Positions 8,294 to 17,393 of a DNA stretch of 64,000 bases are shown here, in pieces. The position numbers were made by a program, and so were the translations under genes. The stretch is taken from positions 62,001 to 126,000 of the forward strand of contig JACKKP010000005.1 in NCBI GenBank assembly GCA_024236375.1, written 5' to 3'. Below the pieces are notes generated by a model. The model did not search any database, was not told the origin of the DNA, and saw only the letters and a list, made by a program, of their open reading frames with translations. Every line of letters starts with the position of its first letter. Within the stretch, counting starts at the first letter, position 1. The DNA is from Rickettsiaceae bacterium (GTDB lineage: Bacteria > Pseudomonadota > Alphaproteobacteria > Rickettsiales > Rickettsiaceae).

Positions 8294-8374
8294 TTTGATT
8301 TATAATTTTACTTAATTCATTAAATAAATATTATACAAAATTATTTGGGCTTGTGAAATAATAATATTGAAATA

Positions 8375-9112
8375 TTATAGTGCTATCAGCTCAGTTTTTT
8401 GTGATAATGGTAAATTTGATGCTATCAACTTATCTTGCCTTACCAAAATCTTCCCACCAGCTTCTTCTATAAATAGTTTAATACCTTCAAAAGTAATATG
8501 GTTTACTTTAGTTATTACTAAATCGATTTTACCAGCTACTAATTGATAAATAGAAAATAAAGGCGCATTATAAAATCTAAAATTATCGAAAGATCTCACC
8601 TCAGATAAGCAATCTTTGTCAACAGAAATAATAACATCGCTTAATTGGCTTGTTTGAGACATTTTTAGCTTCAGGTTGCCAACATTACTATCATATCTTT
8701 CAAGTATTACACCCTGCCCTTTTTCTACTCTTATCATCTCACCCGTGGCTGGAAAATTAATTACAGATTTATCGGCGTAAATTTTACCACCTTTTTTACA
8801 CATAAGGGTGACCATAATGGCAAAATTAGGTATTGCTCGAGAAAAATTCTCAAACCCATCCATGATCTCTACTAATATTGTCTTATCAGTAATTGTAATT
8901 CCTTTGACCTCATCCTTATCAAAAATAATATGTTTAAAATATTTAGATAAATTTTCTTGCAGTTTAGACAACACTTTTTGGCAAGATTTATTACAAAAAT
9001 TTATTGTACTTTTAGTAGAATTTTGTAAGTGTTCTAATTCGTAGTAATCTCTTAACAAAAATTGAGAGGCATTACGTACCGCTCTGGTCATTAAAGCAAT
9101 ATCACCTTCCAT
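8375..9112 (-). CDS. suhB: Inositol-monophosphatase-family protein (SuhB-like), degenerate active site
   Basis: A 245-residue member of the inositol monophosphatase fold family. EIMDGFENFSRAIPNFAIMV (about 82-101) aligns with the DPIDGTxNFxxGxPxFA motif, and the C-terminal LFIEEAGGKIL aligns with the usual VxEAGG. The first metal-ligand Asp of DPIDGT is Glu here, Thr is Phe, the upstream EE motif reads FDKDEV, and the WD motif before EEAGG is not visible. Phosphatase activity is therefore doubtful. In bacteria SuhB also acts on ribosome/RNA-polymerase antitermination, and such a role might survive. Its ATG overlaps the efp stop codon by one base, so it follows secF and efp in one operon. Confidence 0.78.
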   Translation of the reverse strand: MEGDIALMTRAVRNASQFLLRDYYELEHLQNSTKSTINFCNKSCQKVLSKLQENLSKYFKHIIFDKDEVKGITITDKTILVEIMDGFENFSRAIPNFAIMVTLMCKKGGKIYADKSVINFPATGEMIRVEKGQGVILERYDSNVGNLKLKMSQTSQLSDVIISVDKDCLSEVRSFDNFRFYNAPLFSIYQLVAGKIDLVITKVNHITFEGIKLFIEEAGGKILVRQDKLIASNLPLSQKTELIAL

Positions 9113-9678
9113 TATTTGGCCCTTTCTACAAAAGTTAAATCATCTGTTTTAACTACTATTTTTTCTCCATGAGATAAATATGGTGGTACCATCACTTTTA
9201 GACCATTAGTTAAAATTGCTGGCTTATAAGAAGAAGTAACAGTAGCACCTTTTATGATCGGATCTGTATATTCGATTTCTACCACTAAATTAGCTGGTAA
9301 TGTTATACTCAATGGCATATCATTATAAAAAGAAACATTTAACTCAAGCCCATCTGTTAAAAACGCCACTTTCTCACCTAGCATTTCCTTATCTATGCTC
9401 ACTTGCTCAAAATTTTCCTGGTCCATTAAGACAATTTTATCCCCTTCAATATATAAAAACTGCATTTTCTTTGACTCCAAAAATGCTTTTTCAACATTCT
9501 CAGAGGAGCTAAATCTTTGATTAAGTTTATTATTAGTACGCAAATTTTTCATCTCAACTTGTACATAAGCTCCACCTTTGCCAGGTTTAGTATGTTCAGG
9601 ATTTTTGATCACAACCCATAATTGGCCCTCATATTCTAATATAGTGCCATTTTTTATTTCATTAGCGGATATTTTCAT
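9112..9678 (-). CDS. efp: Translation elongation factor P
   Basis: Binds between the ribosomal P and E sites and rescues ribosomes stalled at proline stretches. The 188 residues cover the three beta-barrel domains (KOW-like N-terminal, central OB, C-terminal OB ending near DDLTFVERAK). The loop TKPGKGGA carries Lys34, the position that is modified in E. coli; no modification enzymes are seen here. The start overlaps secF by 17 bases and the stop overlaps the suhB-like start, so the three are probably co-transcribed. Confidence 0.95.
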   Translation of the reverse strand: MKISANEIKNGTILEYEGQLWVVIKNPEHTKPGKGGAYVQVEMKNLRTNNKLNQRFSSSENVEKAFLESKKMQFLYIEGDKIVLMDQENFEQVSIDKEMLGEKVAFLTDGLELNVSFYNDMPLSITLPANLVVEIEYTDPIIKGATVTSSYKPAILTNGLKVMVPPYLSHGEKIVVKTDDLTFVERAK

Positions 9679-10597
9679 ATTGTTTATATTTAGTATGTTT
9701 TAAATTAAATAAAGTTAATATTGGTGCAGAGAGAAATATAGAAGAAAACGCTCCCATCGAAATTCCAAAAAATACTAATATACTAAAACTGTGTATTGCT
9801 TCACCTGCAAAAATGATCAATGCCATATTTGCCAGCAGTGTAGTGATAGTAGTAATAATAGTACGAGACAAAGTTTCATTAATACTCATATTAATGATTT
9901 GTTCAATAGTTTTACTAGTATATTTACGCAAATTTTCTTTAATGCGGTCGTAAATTACTACAGAATTATTCACTGAATAACCAATGATAGTCAATATAGC
10001 AGCAATTGTGCTCAAATTAAAGTCATATTGCATGACGCTCATCATTCCGAGCCCTAATATTACATCGTGGATAAGGGCAACAATTACACCAACACCAAAT
10101 TGCCACTCAAACCTGGCCCAAACGTATAACATAATTGATACAAATGATAAAATCATAGCATTAGTACCAAATATAATCATTTGATTTCCTACTTGCGGCC
10201 CGACAAAATCTATCTTTCTATAATCTATTTGATATGTCAAATTATCAGCTAAAGTCTGTTTTATTAGCTCCACTTGTTTTGTTAAATCATCTTCGTTACT
10301 AACGCCTACTTTAATAGATAGATCATTCTCATCAGAAAAGCTTTGCAATATCACTTCACCAATATTCAGTTCATTTAATAATTGCCTCATTATTGCAAGG
10401 TCAGGCGTCTCATTAGTACGAATTTCAATATTAATTCCACCGATAAAATCTATGCCATAATTAAATTGTTTGTAAAAAATAGATGCCATACTCAATATCA
10501 CTAATAAAATAGAAATAATATAAGTCATATATCTCAATTTCATGAAATCAATTTTAGTATCACGTGGAATTAGTTTTGATAGAAATATCGCTTTCAT
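9662..10597 (-). CDS. secF: Protein translocase subunit SecF
   Basis: Inner-membrane partner of SecD that uses proton motive force to help protein export. The 311 residues contain the expected six membrane segments, the N-terminal FNYGIDFIGGINIEI signature with the following periplasmic domain, and the TM4-TM5 region IIGYSVNNSVVIYDRIKENLR. Length is normal. secD is not in the window. It is the first gene of the secF-efp-suhB group; 200 bp of non-coding sequence lie upstream, shared with the divergent ankyrin gene. Confidence 0.95.
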   Translation of the reverse strand: MKAIFLSKLIPRDTKIDFMKLRYMTYIISILLVILSMASIFYKQFNYGIDFIGGINIEIRTNETPDLAIMRQLLNELNIGEVILQSFSDENDLSIKVGVSNEDDLTKQVELIKQTLADNLTYQIDYRKIDFVGPQVGNQMIIFGTNAMILSFVSIMLYVWARFEWQFGVGVIVALIHDVILGLGMMSVMQYDFNLSTIAAILTIIGYSVNNSVVIYDRIKENLRKYTSKTIEQIINMSINETLSRTIITTITTLLANMALIIFAGEAIHSFSILVFFGISMGAFSSIFLSAPILTLFNLKHTKYKQYENIR

Positions 10598-10797
10598 ATA
10601 TAAAATTTTGCTGAAAAAGTTTTATTTGGCTGACATTTTAGCTTACCTCATCTTGCAAATCCAGTTAAATTATATCTAGTATAAAAATTTCTTATTTAAC
10701 TCATTTACAATCTTATCTGAACAAAGTCAGAAAAATACTTAGTGCCTTATATAAATCCTTTATATCTTTATATAGATTAATTAATGAGTTTATTACT

Positions 10798-11376
10798 ATG
10801 TCCAAAAGAAGAGAAGAAATACCAAATCCATTATTAAGTAAATTATTACGAGGCATTAATGAATGTAAAGTGGACCAAAATGAACAAGGACTGAAAACAA
10901 TTAATGACGCCATTGATGAAGGTGCAGATGCATTACATAATTTGGGTTTCGGAGACACCCCATTTACTATAGCAGTAAGATACGGTTTGACTAAAGTAGT
11001 TAAGTTAATGATGGACAAAAATATTGATCCTCACCAAGCAGACTCTTTAGGCATAGCAAGATTTGTTAAATATAATGAAGCAGGATATAATGCAACTGCA
11101 CTCCATGTAGCAGCAAAGTTTAAACAGCCTGAAGTCGCCAAAATTTTATTTGAAAAGATGAATTGTAATTTTGACAAAAATAATAAATTTTCTCCTCTAC
11201 ATATAGCCATTTTAAATGGAGATACGAACACGGCTACGACTTTATTACAATATAATTGCGATCCTAATGCTCGTGATTTTTTTATGGGCAAAAATGCTTA
11301 TGAATGGGCAGAAGATTATGGCGGTGATAATTTCAAAAATTTCAACTTTGCTGATGATTATAGTACTAAAGAATAA
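10798..11376 (+). CDS. Ankyrin-repeat protein
   Basis: A 192-residue protein with about three to four ankyrin repeats: TPFTIAVRYGLTKVVKLMMD, then a longer unit, TALHVAAKFKQPEVAKILFE, and SPLHIAILNGDTNTATTLL followed by DPNARD. It has a basic N-terminus (MSKRREE) but no signal peptide or membrane segment. Ankyrin proteins of intracellular bacteria often act on host targets after secretion, while others act inside the cell; sequence alone cannot decide. It is a single gene, divergent from secF and convergent with gltA. Confidence 0.85.
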   Translation: MSKRREEIPNPLLSKLLRGINECKVDQNEQGLKTINDAIDEGADALHNLGFGDTPFTIAVRYGLTKVVKLMMDKNIDPHQADSLGIARFVKYNEAGYNATALHVAAKFKQPEVAKILFEKMNCNFDKNNKFSPLHIAILNGDTNTATTLLQYNCDPNARDFFMGKNAYEWAEDYGGDNFKNFNFADDYSTKE

Positions 11377-11396
11377 GTATTATTATAGTAGCTGCT

Positions 11397-11472
11397 AGAG
11401 AATTTAAGTCTATGAGCCCTGAGTCACTAATCAATTGAGTCGACAAAAAGGGCTTATATCACCAAATTCTCT
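11397..11472. terminator. Possible terminator structure between convergent genes
   Basis: Nested inverted repeats lie between the ankyrin gene and gltA: an outer 9-bp pair (agagaattt / aaattctct) and an inner 6-bp pair (agccct / agggct), with a 9-base internal loop on each side. The position between converging genes suits a two-way terminator, but the stem is interrupted and T-runs are weak. Confidence 0.3.
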
Positions 11473-11492
11473 GATCTATTTTATGGAAAGAA

Positions 11493-12761
11493 TCATCTCG
11501 ATTTTTGTCCCATATATAATTGACGAGGTCGTGCAATTTTATTTTCGGGGTCCTCCCACATTTCTTTCCAATGGGACATCCACCCTACAGTACGCGCTAC
11601 CGCAAATAATGCAGTAAACATTTGTGAAGGGATTCCCATCGCCTCATAAATAATTCCAGAGTAAAAATCTACATTAGGATAAAGCTTACGATCAATGAAA
11701 TATTGATCATTTAAAGCAATTTTTTCTAATTCCATTGCAACTTCTAATAACGAATTTTGCTTTAACTGTCCGAGCTCAGACAGCACCTCCTTGCATGTTT
11801 CTTTCAATACTTCAGCTCTAGGATCATGATTTTTGTAAACTCTATGGCCGAATCCCATCAGTCTAAAATGATTATTTTTATCCTTCACTTTCTCAATATA
11901 TTCAGGAATTTGATCAATATTACCAATTTTTTTAAGCATATTTAATACTGCCTCATTAGCCCCCCCATGTGCAGCGCCCCATAAAGATGCAATAGCAGCA
12001 CTGACGCATGCAAAGGCATTAGGACCTGAAGAACCAGCCATTCTAACTGTAGAAGTTGAGGCATTTTGTTCATGATCAGCATGTAATATAAAAATTTTAT
12101 TAAGCGCTTTAACTAAAATAGGGTTAACTTTATAATGTTTGCTTGGAGCTGAAAACATCATATATAAAAAATTTTCTATAAAATCCAAATCTGGATGTGG
12201 ATAAACGAAAGCCTGACTTTGCGAATATTTATACGCCATTGCTGCAATAGTAGGCATTTTTGCTATAATCCGAATAGTATCTAATTGTCTACCTTCAGTA
12301 GTGTTGGTATTAATTGATTCATAGTAAAACGCTGATAATGAACCGACTACTGATAAAATAACCGCCATAGGATGTGCAGAATGTCTGAAAGCACCAAAAA
12401 TATTACGAGTTTGCTCATTGATTAAAGAATGATCATGTATTTCTTCACAAAATTTCTGATATTCTGATTTAGTTGGTAATTCTGCATTGAGTAATAAGTG
12501 AGCTACTTCTAAAAAGCTTTTATTTTCTGCTAAAAATTTAACGTCATATCCTCTATGCTTTAAAATACCTTGCTCTCCATTAATATAAGTAATAGTAGAA
12601 GAACATGATGCAGTCGACATAAATCCTGGATCATAAGTAAAATATCCAGCTTCAGAATAAAGTTTGGTTACATCAATGACATCTGGTCCCATAGTGGCAT
12701 TTCTAATAGGTAATTTATATAATTTATTTCTGATTTTTAATTCTGCAAATTCTGAACCCAT
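11493..12761 (-). CDS. gltA: Citrate synthase
   Basis: Condenses oxaloacetate and acetyl-CoA at the entry of the TCA cycle. The 422-residue protein is of the type II bacterial form and very like rickettsial GltA (YDPGFMSTASCSSTITYI, FILHADHEQNASTSTVR, MGFGHRVYKNHDPRA). The catalytic His and Asp are present in GFGHR and YPNVDFYSG. The start MGSEFAELKIRNKL fits the family N-terminus. It is monocistronic with 244 bp of untranslated sequence upstream, where I see AT-rich sequence and no clear promoter. This gene is the best taxonomic marker in the window. Confidence 0.97.
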   Translation of the reverse strand: MGSEFAELKIRNKLYKLPIRNATMGPDVIDVTKLYSEAGYFTYDPGFMSTASCSSTITYINGEQGILKHRGYDVKFLAENKSFLEVAHLLLNAELPTKSEYQKFCEEIHDHSLINEQTRNIFGAFRHSAHPMAVILSVVGSLSAFYYESINTNTTEGRQLDTIRIIAKMPTIAAMAYKYSQSQAFVYPHPDLDFIENFLYMMFSAPSKHYKVNPILVKALNKIFILHADHEQNASTSTVRMAGSSGPNAFACVSAAIASLWGAAHGGANEAVLNMLKKIGNIDQIPEYIEKVKDKNNHFRLMGFGHRVYKNHDPRAEVLKETCKEVLSELGQLKQNSLLEVAMELEKIALNDQYFIDRKLYPNVDFYSGIIYEAMGIPSQMFTALFAVARTVGWMSHWKEMWEDPENKIARPRQLYMGQKSR

Positions 12762-13005
12762 ATTACTTATATTAATTTAAATTATTTTACTGAATACTTA
12801 TTTCTTAGCATTAAGATAAGGTGTTTGCTATTCTTTCCAATTATTAATCATAGAATGACGATATAATTAAAGCTTTATACTTTTACCTAATATTAACTTA
12901 AGAGTTAAAATATATAATATAAACTTAATTATGAATTACAAAATAACTAGTTGCAAGTAGATTTCACCTTACAAGAAAATTTTTATTGCGTATATTGAAT
13001 AACTT

Positions 13006-13770
13006 CTACTGCTCAGCGCCAGAGTTATTTGTCATATCACAGTTAATATAAGAGATGAATTCTGGTGACTCAAAATCATCCAATGTCACTACTTCAGATA
13101 AATTTTTTATCATCTGTTCCCCCCAATTTATACTCATATTACAGCTGTTAGACAATGAGTGAATTATGTATTCATTAGAAATTTTGCTTTTAATTAAATG
13201 CATCATTTCTAAAGAAGATCTACTATCAAAAAGCATTTTATTAGCTATAATATCAAAAGATATTAACTTGCATATTTGGTTTTCATCTACACCAGTTTTC
13301 AGCAAGTAATCAATTAATCCTTCAAATATATAAGAAGAAAACAAGGATAATGCTAGGTCCAAAATTTTGTAATCAGAATGAAAAAGTAAATTAGGGATAT
13401 GAGAGGTAAAATCTATTAAATTTAAATCAAGCATGATAGCAATCTTAAATTCTAGCTTTTCCCTTAGTTCAGGATCATGCTGTCCTTCAAAAGATTGAAT
13501 TATCTCGATAAATTGTTGATTTATTTGTCTAGGATGAAAAGTAAGGTTAGTAAATTGATTAGCATTTAAAATAGCTAAGTAAATTATACTTAACATCTCC
13601 ATGTTATTTAGTTGAAATCCATAGTCTAAGATTGTACCGCACGGTCCATATGATATATCAAATTTGACTATACCGGCTTTGATACATTGTATCAGTTTTA
13701 TAATATCTTGATTTTTTATAGCACTAGCAACTCGATAATAATTTTGATTTTCTATATTAGATTCTAGCAT
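13006..13770 (-). CDS. Hypothetical protein with ankyrin-like N-terminus
   Basis: A 254-residue soluble protein that I do not recognise. The first 60 residues (AIKNQDIIKLIQCIKAG, then ILDYGFQLNNMEMLSIIYLA) have the helix-turn-helix rhythm and spacing of a degenerate ankyrin repeat. The rest is helical with Leu/Ile-rich segments such as LFHSDYKILDLALSLF, possibly more worn repeats. The end is acidic. No signal peptide or membrane segment is visible. It stands alone between gltA and the usp gene, with 181 bp of AT-rich sequence upstream. Confidence 0.6.
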   Translation of the reverse strand: MLESNIENQNYYRVASAIKNQDIIKLIQCIKAGIVKFDISYGPCGTILDYGFQLNNMEMLSIIYLAILNANQFTNLTFHPRQINQQFIEIIQSFEGQHDPELREKLEFKIAIMLDLNLIDFTSHIPNLLFHSDYKILDLALSLFSSYIFEGLIDYLLKTGVDENQICKLISFDIIANKMLFDSRSSLEMMHLIKSKISNEYIIHSLSNSCNMSINWGEQMIKNLSEVVTLDDFESPEFISYINCDMTNNSGAEQ

Positions 13771-13951
13771 AAAATGCGAATAAAATAAGCGTTTATATAA
13801 TTAAAAAAGAGTGTAGAATAGTAATAAATAATAATTTATTACTATTCTAGTGTTGAATTTGGCCCTATGATATTCTATTTGATACATCAAATTTATATAT
13901 TAAGTCAGCAATATTTTATAAATATTATATTAAATCAAAATGTATGCCAAT

Positions 13952-14380
13952 CTATTCTCTGATTACTAATACTGACACAGAGGAATGCCTTACTATTTTA
14001 GAAGCATTAGGGCCCAGCATATAATCACGTAATTGTGGCCTTACTGCAGAAATCATAATCAAGTCTGCATTGATCGTTTCAGAATATTTGATGACTTCAT
14101 CATAAATTGCACCCCTGCCTATGTGACATGTTATATCAACATCGCTTGGTACGTATTTTTCTACTATTTCATCAAAAATTTTGTTATATCTTGTCCTCTG
14201 TTCATTCATCCAATGTTTTGGCAAATAATCTTCAACCATTTTCATACCAAAATTTGGCATTATATGAATTAAATGAATTTTTGAATTAAAAGCATTCACA
14301 AAATTTAGCACTGAAGGTAGAATAGATTTTAAACACTGTTTATCTGCTAAATCTACTGGTATAACTATATTTTTAAACAT
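13952..14380 (-). CDS. Universal stress protein (UspA family)
   Basis: A 142-residue single-domain Usp protein. The N-terminal strand FKNIVIPVDLADK, the central DVDITCHIGRGAIYDEVIKYS and the C-terminal GPNASKIVRHSSVSVLVIRE are typical. The ATP-binding signature G-x2-G-x9-G-[ST] near the C-terminus is not complete, so nucleotide binding is uncertain. It lies 23 bp after the TAXI binding-protein gene on the same strand. Usp proteins are known partners of some TRAP transporters, so a regulatory link to the adjoining transport genes is plausible but inferred. Confidence 0.85.
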   Translation of the reverse strand: MFKNIVIPVDLADKQCLKSILPSVLNFVNAFNSKIHLIHIMPNFGMKMVEDYLPKHWMNEQRTRYNKIFDEIVEKYVPSDVDITCHIGRGAIYDEVIKYSETINADLIMISAVRPQLRDYMLGPNASKIVRHSSVSVLVIRE

Positions 14381-14403
14381 AATTTTATTGCTAATTAATT
14401 AAG

Positions 14404-15387
14404 TTATTGGGCATATCTATTATCAAAATAACCAGGGATTACAAATCCTTTGGTGAAATCTTTTACATTTAATTCATTTAGAACTTCATCTGAAAGTTTT
14501 AATTGTTCAAATCTGATGCTTGTATAATCAATAAAATTACGCATAATTTGTGTATCTAAATTTTTGTTTACCACAAATATAGCTCTTACTGCAACAGTTT
14601 CCTGATCTTCGGTAATACCTGGATAAATTCCCTTTTTCAAAATTGTCTTATAAAACATAGGATATTTTTTTATAAATATATCTAACTTTTTGGGATCCAT
14701 TGAAACAAAATCAGATTCACATTGATTAGTAATTAAGTTAATTAACACATTAGGATGCCCTGTCAGAATCATTAAAGCATCTACTTCACCATTACAATAT
14801 TTTTTTGCATAATTTTCATATAATATTTCAACATCCACGGGAGCATAAGCAAAATCATATAATTTAAAAATTTCATTATAAACTGCTGTACTATCTGAGC
14901 CAGCAGGTCCATTAGAAATTTTTCTATTATCTAAATCTTTAAAAGTTAATATTTGATCTTGATCTTTACTTAACACTGTAAAATAAACTTCATGTAAATT
15001 AAGCACCTGACGTAAATCTTTAAAAGGCTCCTGGTCTGCGAACATTCCGCGTCCTTCGTAAGCGTCTAAAGCCAAATTTGCAATAGAAAAAGCAAAATCT
15101 ACTTTTCCTTCATGCAGTAATTGTAAATTTTGTTGAGAACCACTAGTAGGAATCACTTCGCATCTAATACCATTATTTGAATTTGAAATATATTTACATA
15201 ATTTCAATCCAATCATATAATATCCATCTAACAAATCTCCAGCTGCTATTCTAATAATTTTATCAGTAGTTGCAGGAATATTATTGGAGTGCACCACTTG
15301 TTTTGATTCATTATCAGCTAATGTAATATTGAACATTAGTAAGACAGAAACACTCAATAAAAGTTTATACACGAATCTCATTATCAC
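14404..15387 (-). CDS. TAXI-family TRAP solute-binding protein
   Basis: A 327-residue periplasmic binding protein of the TAXI (TRAP-associated extracytoplasmic) family. It has a signal peptide (basic start, hydrophobic LLLSVSVLLMFNI, likely cut near TLA) and then the family pattern RIAAGDLLDGYYMIGLKLCKYI, GSQQNLQLLHEGKVDFAFS and GPAGSDSTAVYNEIF. Substrates of this family include glutamate and other carboxylates. No TRAP membrane subunit is encoded nearby. Instead the gene overlaps the stop of a DctA/GltP-type symporter by four bases. Either a TRAP permease lies elsewhere or the binding protein serves another transporter. Confidence 0.88.
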   Translation of the reverse strand: MIMRFVYKLLLSVSVLLMFNITLADNESKQVVHSNNIPATTDKIIRIAAGDLLDGYYMIGLKLCKYISNSNNGIRCEVIPTSGSQQNLQLLHEGKVDFAFSIANLALDAYEGRGMFADQEPFKDLRQVLNLHEVYFTVLSKDQDQILTFKDLDNRKISNGPAGSDSTAVYNEIFKLYDFAYAPVDVEILYENYAKKYCNGEVDALMILTGHPNVLINLITNQCESDFVSMDPKKLDIFIKKYPMFYKTILKKGIYPGITEDQETVAVRAIFVVNKNLDTQIMRNFIDYTSIRFEQLKLSDEVLNELNVKDFTKGFVIPGYFDNRYAQ

Positions 15388-16613
15388 CTCGCCGCGATAT
15401 CTTCTGTTTTTTTATAATATATATTTTTGTCTAATGTACCCTCAGAATTATCAACTAATAAGGTAATTGTGGCATCACCAGTGATATTAATTGTTGTACT
15501 AAATAAATCTAGTACTCGATCAATACCCACTAATAGCGCTACACCTTCAACAGGCAATCCGACTGAGCTTAACATAATAGGTAACATAATAATAAATGAA
15601 CCAGGTATACCAGCGCCGCCAATTGATCCCAATGTACCTGTAAGTATTATCACAACATAATCAACAAAGCATAAATCTACTCCCATTACTTGGGCAAAAA
15701 ACATAGTAGATAAACCCAACTTGATCGACAAACCATTCATATTGACCGACGCCCCAATGGGTAATACAAATGAAGTACTTGTTTCAGATACCCCTAGCTT
15801 CTCTCTACATACTTGCATTGTAGTAGCTAAACTTGCTTTACTACTACCTGTAGACAAAGCAATCATCTGATATTCTATACTTTTTCTATAAAAAGGCATA
15901 GGCGACATACGACAAAATATAATAATCATTAAACCGAAAATTAGATATTGTAATATAAAGGCAATCATAATCGCTTCAAATAAACGACTCAAGCTATAGA
16001 TCACCTCTACCCCTTGCTTTCCTACTACAGAAGCGGTAAGAGAAAACGCAGCATAGGGTGATAATTCCACTATTATTGCTATCATTTTTAATACTAATTT
16101 AGAGCCTGCATGGACCAATTCTTTGATGGGTTCAACGCTATGACCAACTATATTAATTAATACACCAGTAAAAATTGAAATAAAGACTATTTGCAATACA
16201 TTAGATTGCGCAAATGAAACAAAGATATTATTAGGAACAATATCTATAAAAAATACTAATAAATCAAAAACATGTTCATCAGATTTTTGATCTAAGGAGA
16301 CTCCTAAATCAATATTGACCCCAGCCCCAGGCTTTATCAAATTAGCTAACAGTAATCCAAAACTAACTGCAAAGCAAGTAGTACCTATATAAGCTAACAT
16401 TGATTTTCGTGCAATTCTACCAACAGAGCTTGGATCACGCATACCAGTAATTCCAGATACTAAAGTAAAAAATAATAATGGAACTATTATCATTTTAATT
16501 AAACGTAAGAAAATTGTACCTATAGGACTAATAATATCTGTATAATCTTTCAGATATATCCCAAATAATATACCCGCTGTTAAACCTATAAATACTTTCT
16601 GCCATAATTTCAT
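15384..16613 (-). CDS. gltP: Dicarboxylate/amino acid:cation symporter (GltP/DctA family)
   Basis: A secondary transporter of the DAACS family for glutamate, aspartate or C4-dicarboxylates with Na+ or H+. The 409 residues hold about eight membrane helices and the two re-entrant loops. HP1 is the serine-rich STGSSKASLATTMQ, followed by VLPIGASVNMNGLSIKLG, and HP2 is TGTLGSIGGAGIPG. VGIDRVLDLFSTTINITGDA completes the substrate site. It is the first gene of a symporter-TAXI protein-Usp group on the minus strand. Substrate is inferred from the family. Confidence 0.92.
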   Translation of the reverse strand: MKLWQKVFIGLTAGILFGIYLKDYTDIISPIGTIFLRLIKMIIVPLLFFTLVSGITGMRDPSSVGRIARKSMLAYIGTTCFAVSFGLLLANLIKPGAGVNIDLGVSLDQKSDEHVFDLLVFFIDIVPNNIFVSFAQSNVLQIVFISIFTGVLINIVGHSVEPIKELVHAGSKLVLKMIAIIVELSPYAAFSLTASVVGKQGVEVIYSLSRLFEAIMIAFILQYLIFGLMIIIFCRMSPMPFYRKSIEYQMIALSTGSSKASLATTMQVCREKLGVSETSTSFVLPIGASVNMNGLSIKLGLSTMFFAQVMGVDLCFVDYVVIILTGTLGSIGGAGIPGSFIIMLPIMLSSVGLPVEGVALLVGIDRVLDLFSTTINITGDATITLLVDNSEGTLDKNIYYKKTEDIAAR

Positions 16614-16656
16614 TGATTATTTCCCCTCTATTCGATACTTTAGTTTTGTTAAGAAA

Positions 16657-16977
16657 TTACTTTGTACTTAAAAGCCATTCAATATATTCGTGTGTTCCAT
16701 CATTAATATCAAGTTTCACTATCTGAGGCAATTGATAATTATGCTTTAACTTTATCAAAGATACTATTTGATCGTAATAAACACATGCAGCTTTAATCAT
16801 CAAGCGGAATTCGTGAGCATTTTTGACTTCACCTTCCCATTTATAATAACTTCGAATTTCTTCAATTTGTACACAACCAGCTAATCCTATTGTAATCAAA
16901 TTTTCTGCTAATATTTTTGCGATTTGTGGATCATTCGTAGTAGTTAAGATAATACAACAATCAGTAGGGTTTGACAT
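16657..16977 (-). CDS. cutA: CutA-like divalent-ion tolerance protein
   Basis: A 106-residue protein of the trimeric, PII-like CutA1 family (CCIILTTTNDPQIAKILAENLI, AGCVQIEEIRSYYKWEGEV, YQLPQIVKLDINDGTHEYIEWL). CutA has been linked to copper tolerance, but its biochemical role is unsettled. Length is normal. The start overlaps the end of queD by 17 bases, so the two are probably co-transcribed. Confidence 0.93.
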   Translation of the reverse strand: MSNPTDCCIILTTTNDPQIAKILAENLITIGLAGCVQIEEIRSYYKWEGEVKNAHEFRLMIKAACVYYDQIVSLIKLKHNYQLPQIVKLDINDGTHEYIEWLLSTK

Positions 16978-17392
16978 AATCTACCTCTACAAACACATTA
17001 GGTGTCTCATATAACCTCAGCTTAGAAATATGATAAAATTTATCAGCAAATAGTTTTGGTACAATAAATTCTTTTAAATATAAGACTATATTTTCAGCAG
17101 TAGGATTAGCATGAATGTAATATATTTTTTGACCAGTAGTTGCAGCGATTAATTCGCCAAGTTTTGTGTCTTCAGGAGATAAAATAACGTTATGGTCAAA
17201 ATTATCTTCTATCCAACCATTCATGATTTCTTTTAACTCAGCAAAATCTGCCACCATACCTAATTGATCTAATTGACTTGCAGAAGCTGTAATTTCTAAT
17301 ACATATCTGTGACCATGCAGATATTGACATTTATTTTTGTGCCCCACTACTCTGTGCGCAGCATCAAAATGTATTTTTCTTGTACATTGCAT
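16961..17392 (-). CDS. queD: 6-carboxytetrahydropterin synthase (QueD/PTPS family)
   Basis: A 143-residue tunnelling-fold enzyme that makes 6-carboxy-tetrahydropterin from dihydroneopterin triphosphate in queuosine synthesis. Zinc ligands are His13, His26 and His28 (FDAAHRV and YLHGHRY). Cys22 in NKCQYLHGH is the catalytic cysteine, and the C-terminal LYETPN supplies the conserved Glu. No other queuosine genes are nearby. It lies one base after the atpC stop and overlaps cutA, giving a tight atpC-queD-cutA run. Confidence 0.92.
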   Translation of the reverse strand: MQCTRKIHFDAAHRVVGHKNKCQYLHGHRYVLEITASASQLDQLGMVADFAELKEIMNGWIEDNFDHNVILSPEDTKLGELIAATTGQKIYYIHANPTAENIVLYLKEFIVPKLFADKFYHISKLRLYETPNVFVEVDYVKPY

Positions 17393-17393
17393 T

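Noticed and set aside
13006..13770. Calling this a definite ankyrin protein
   Set aside because: Only one poor repeat-like segment is visible; the GxTPLHxA core is absent, so it is reported as hypothetical.
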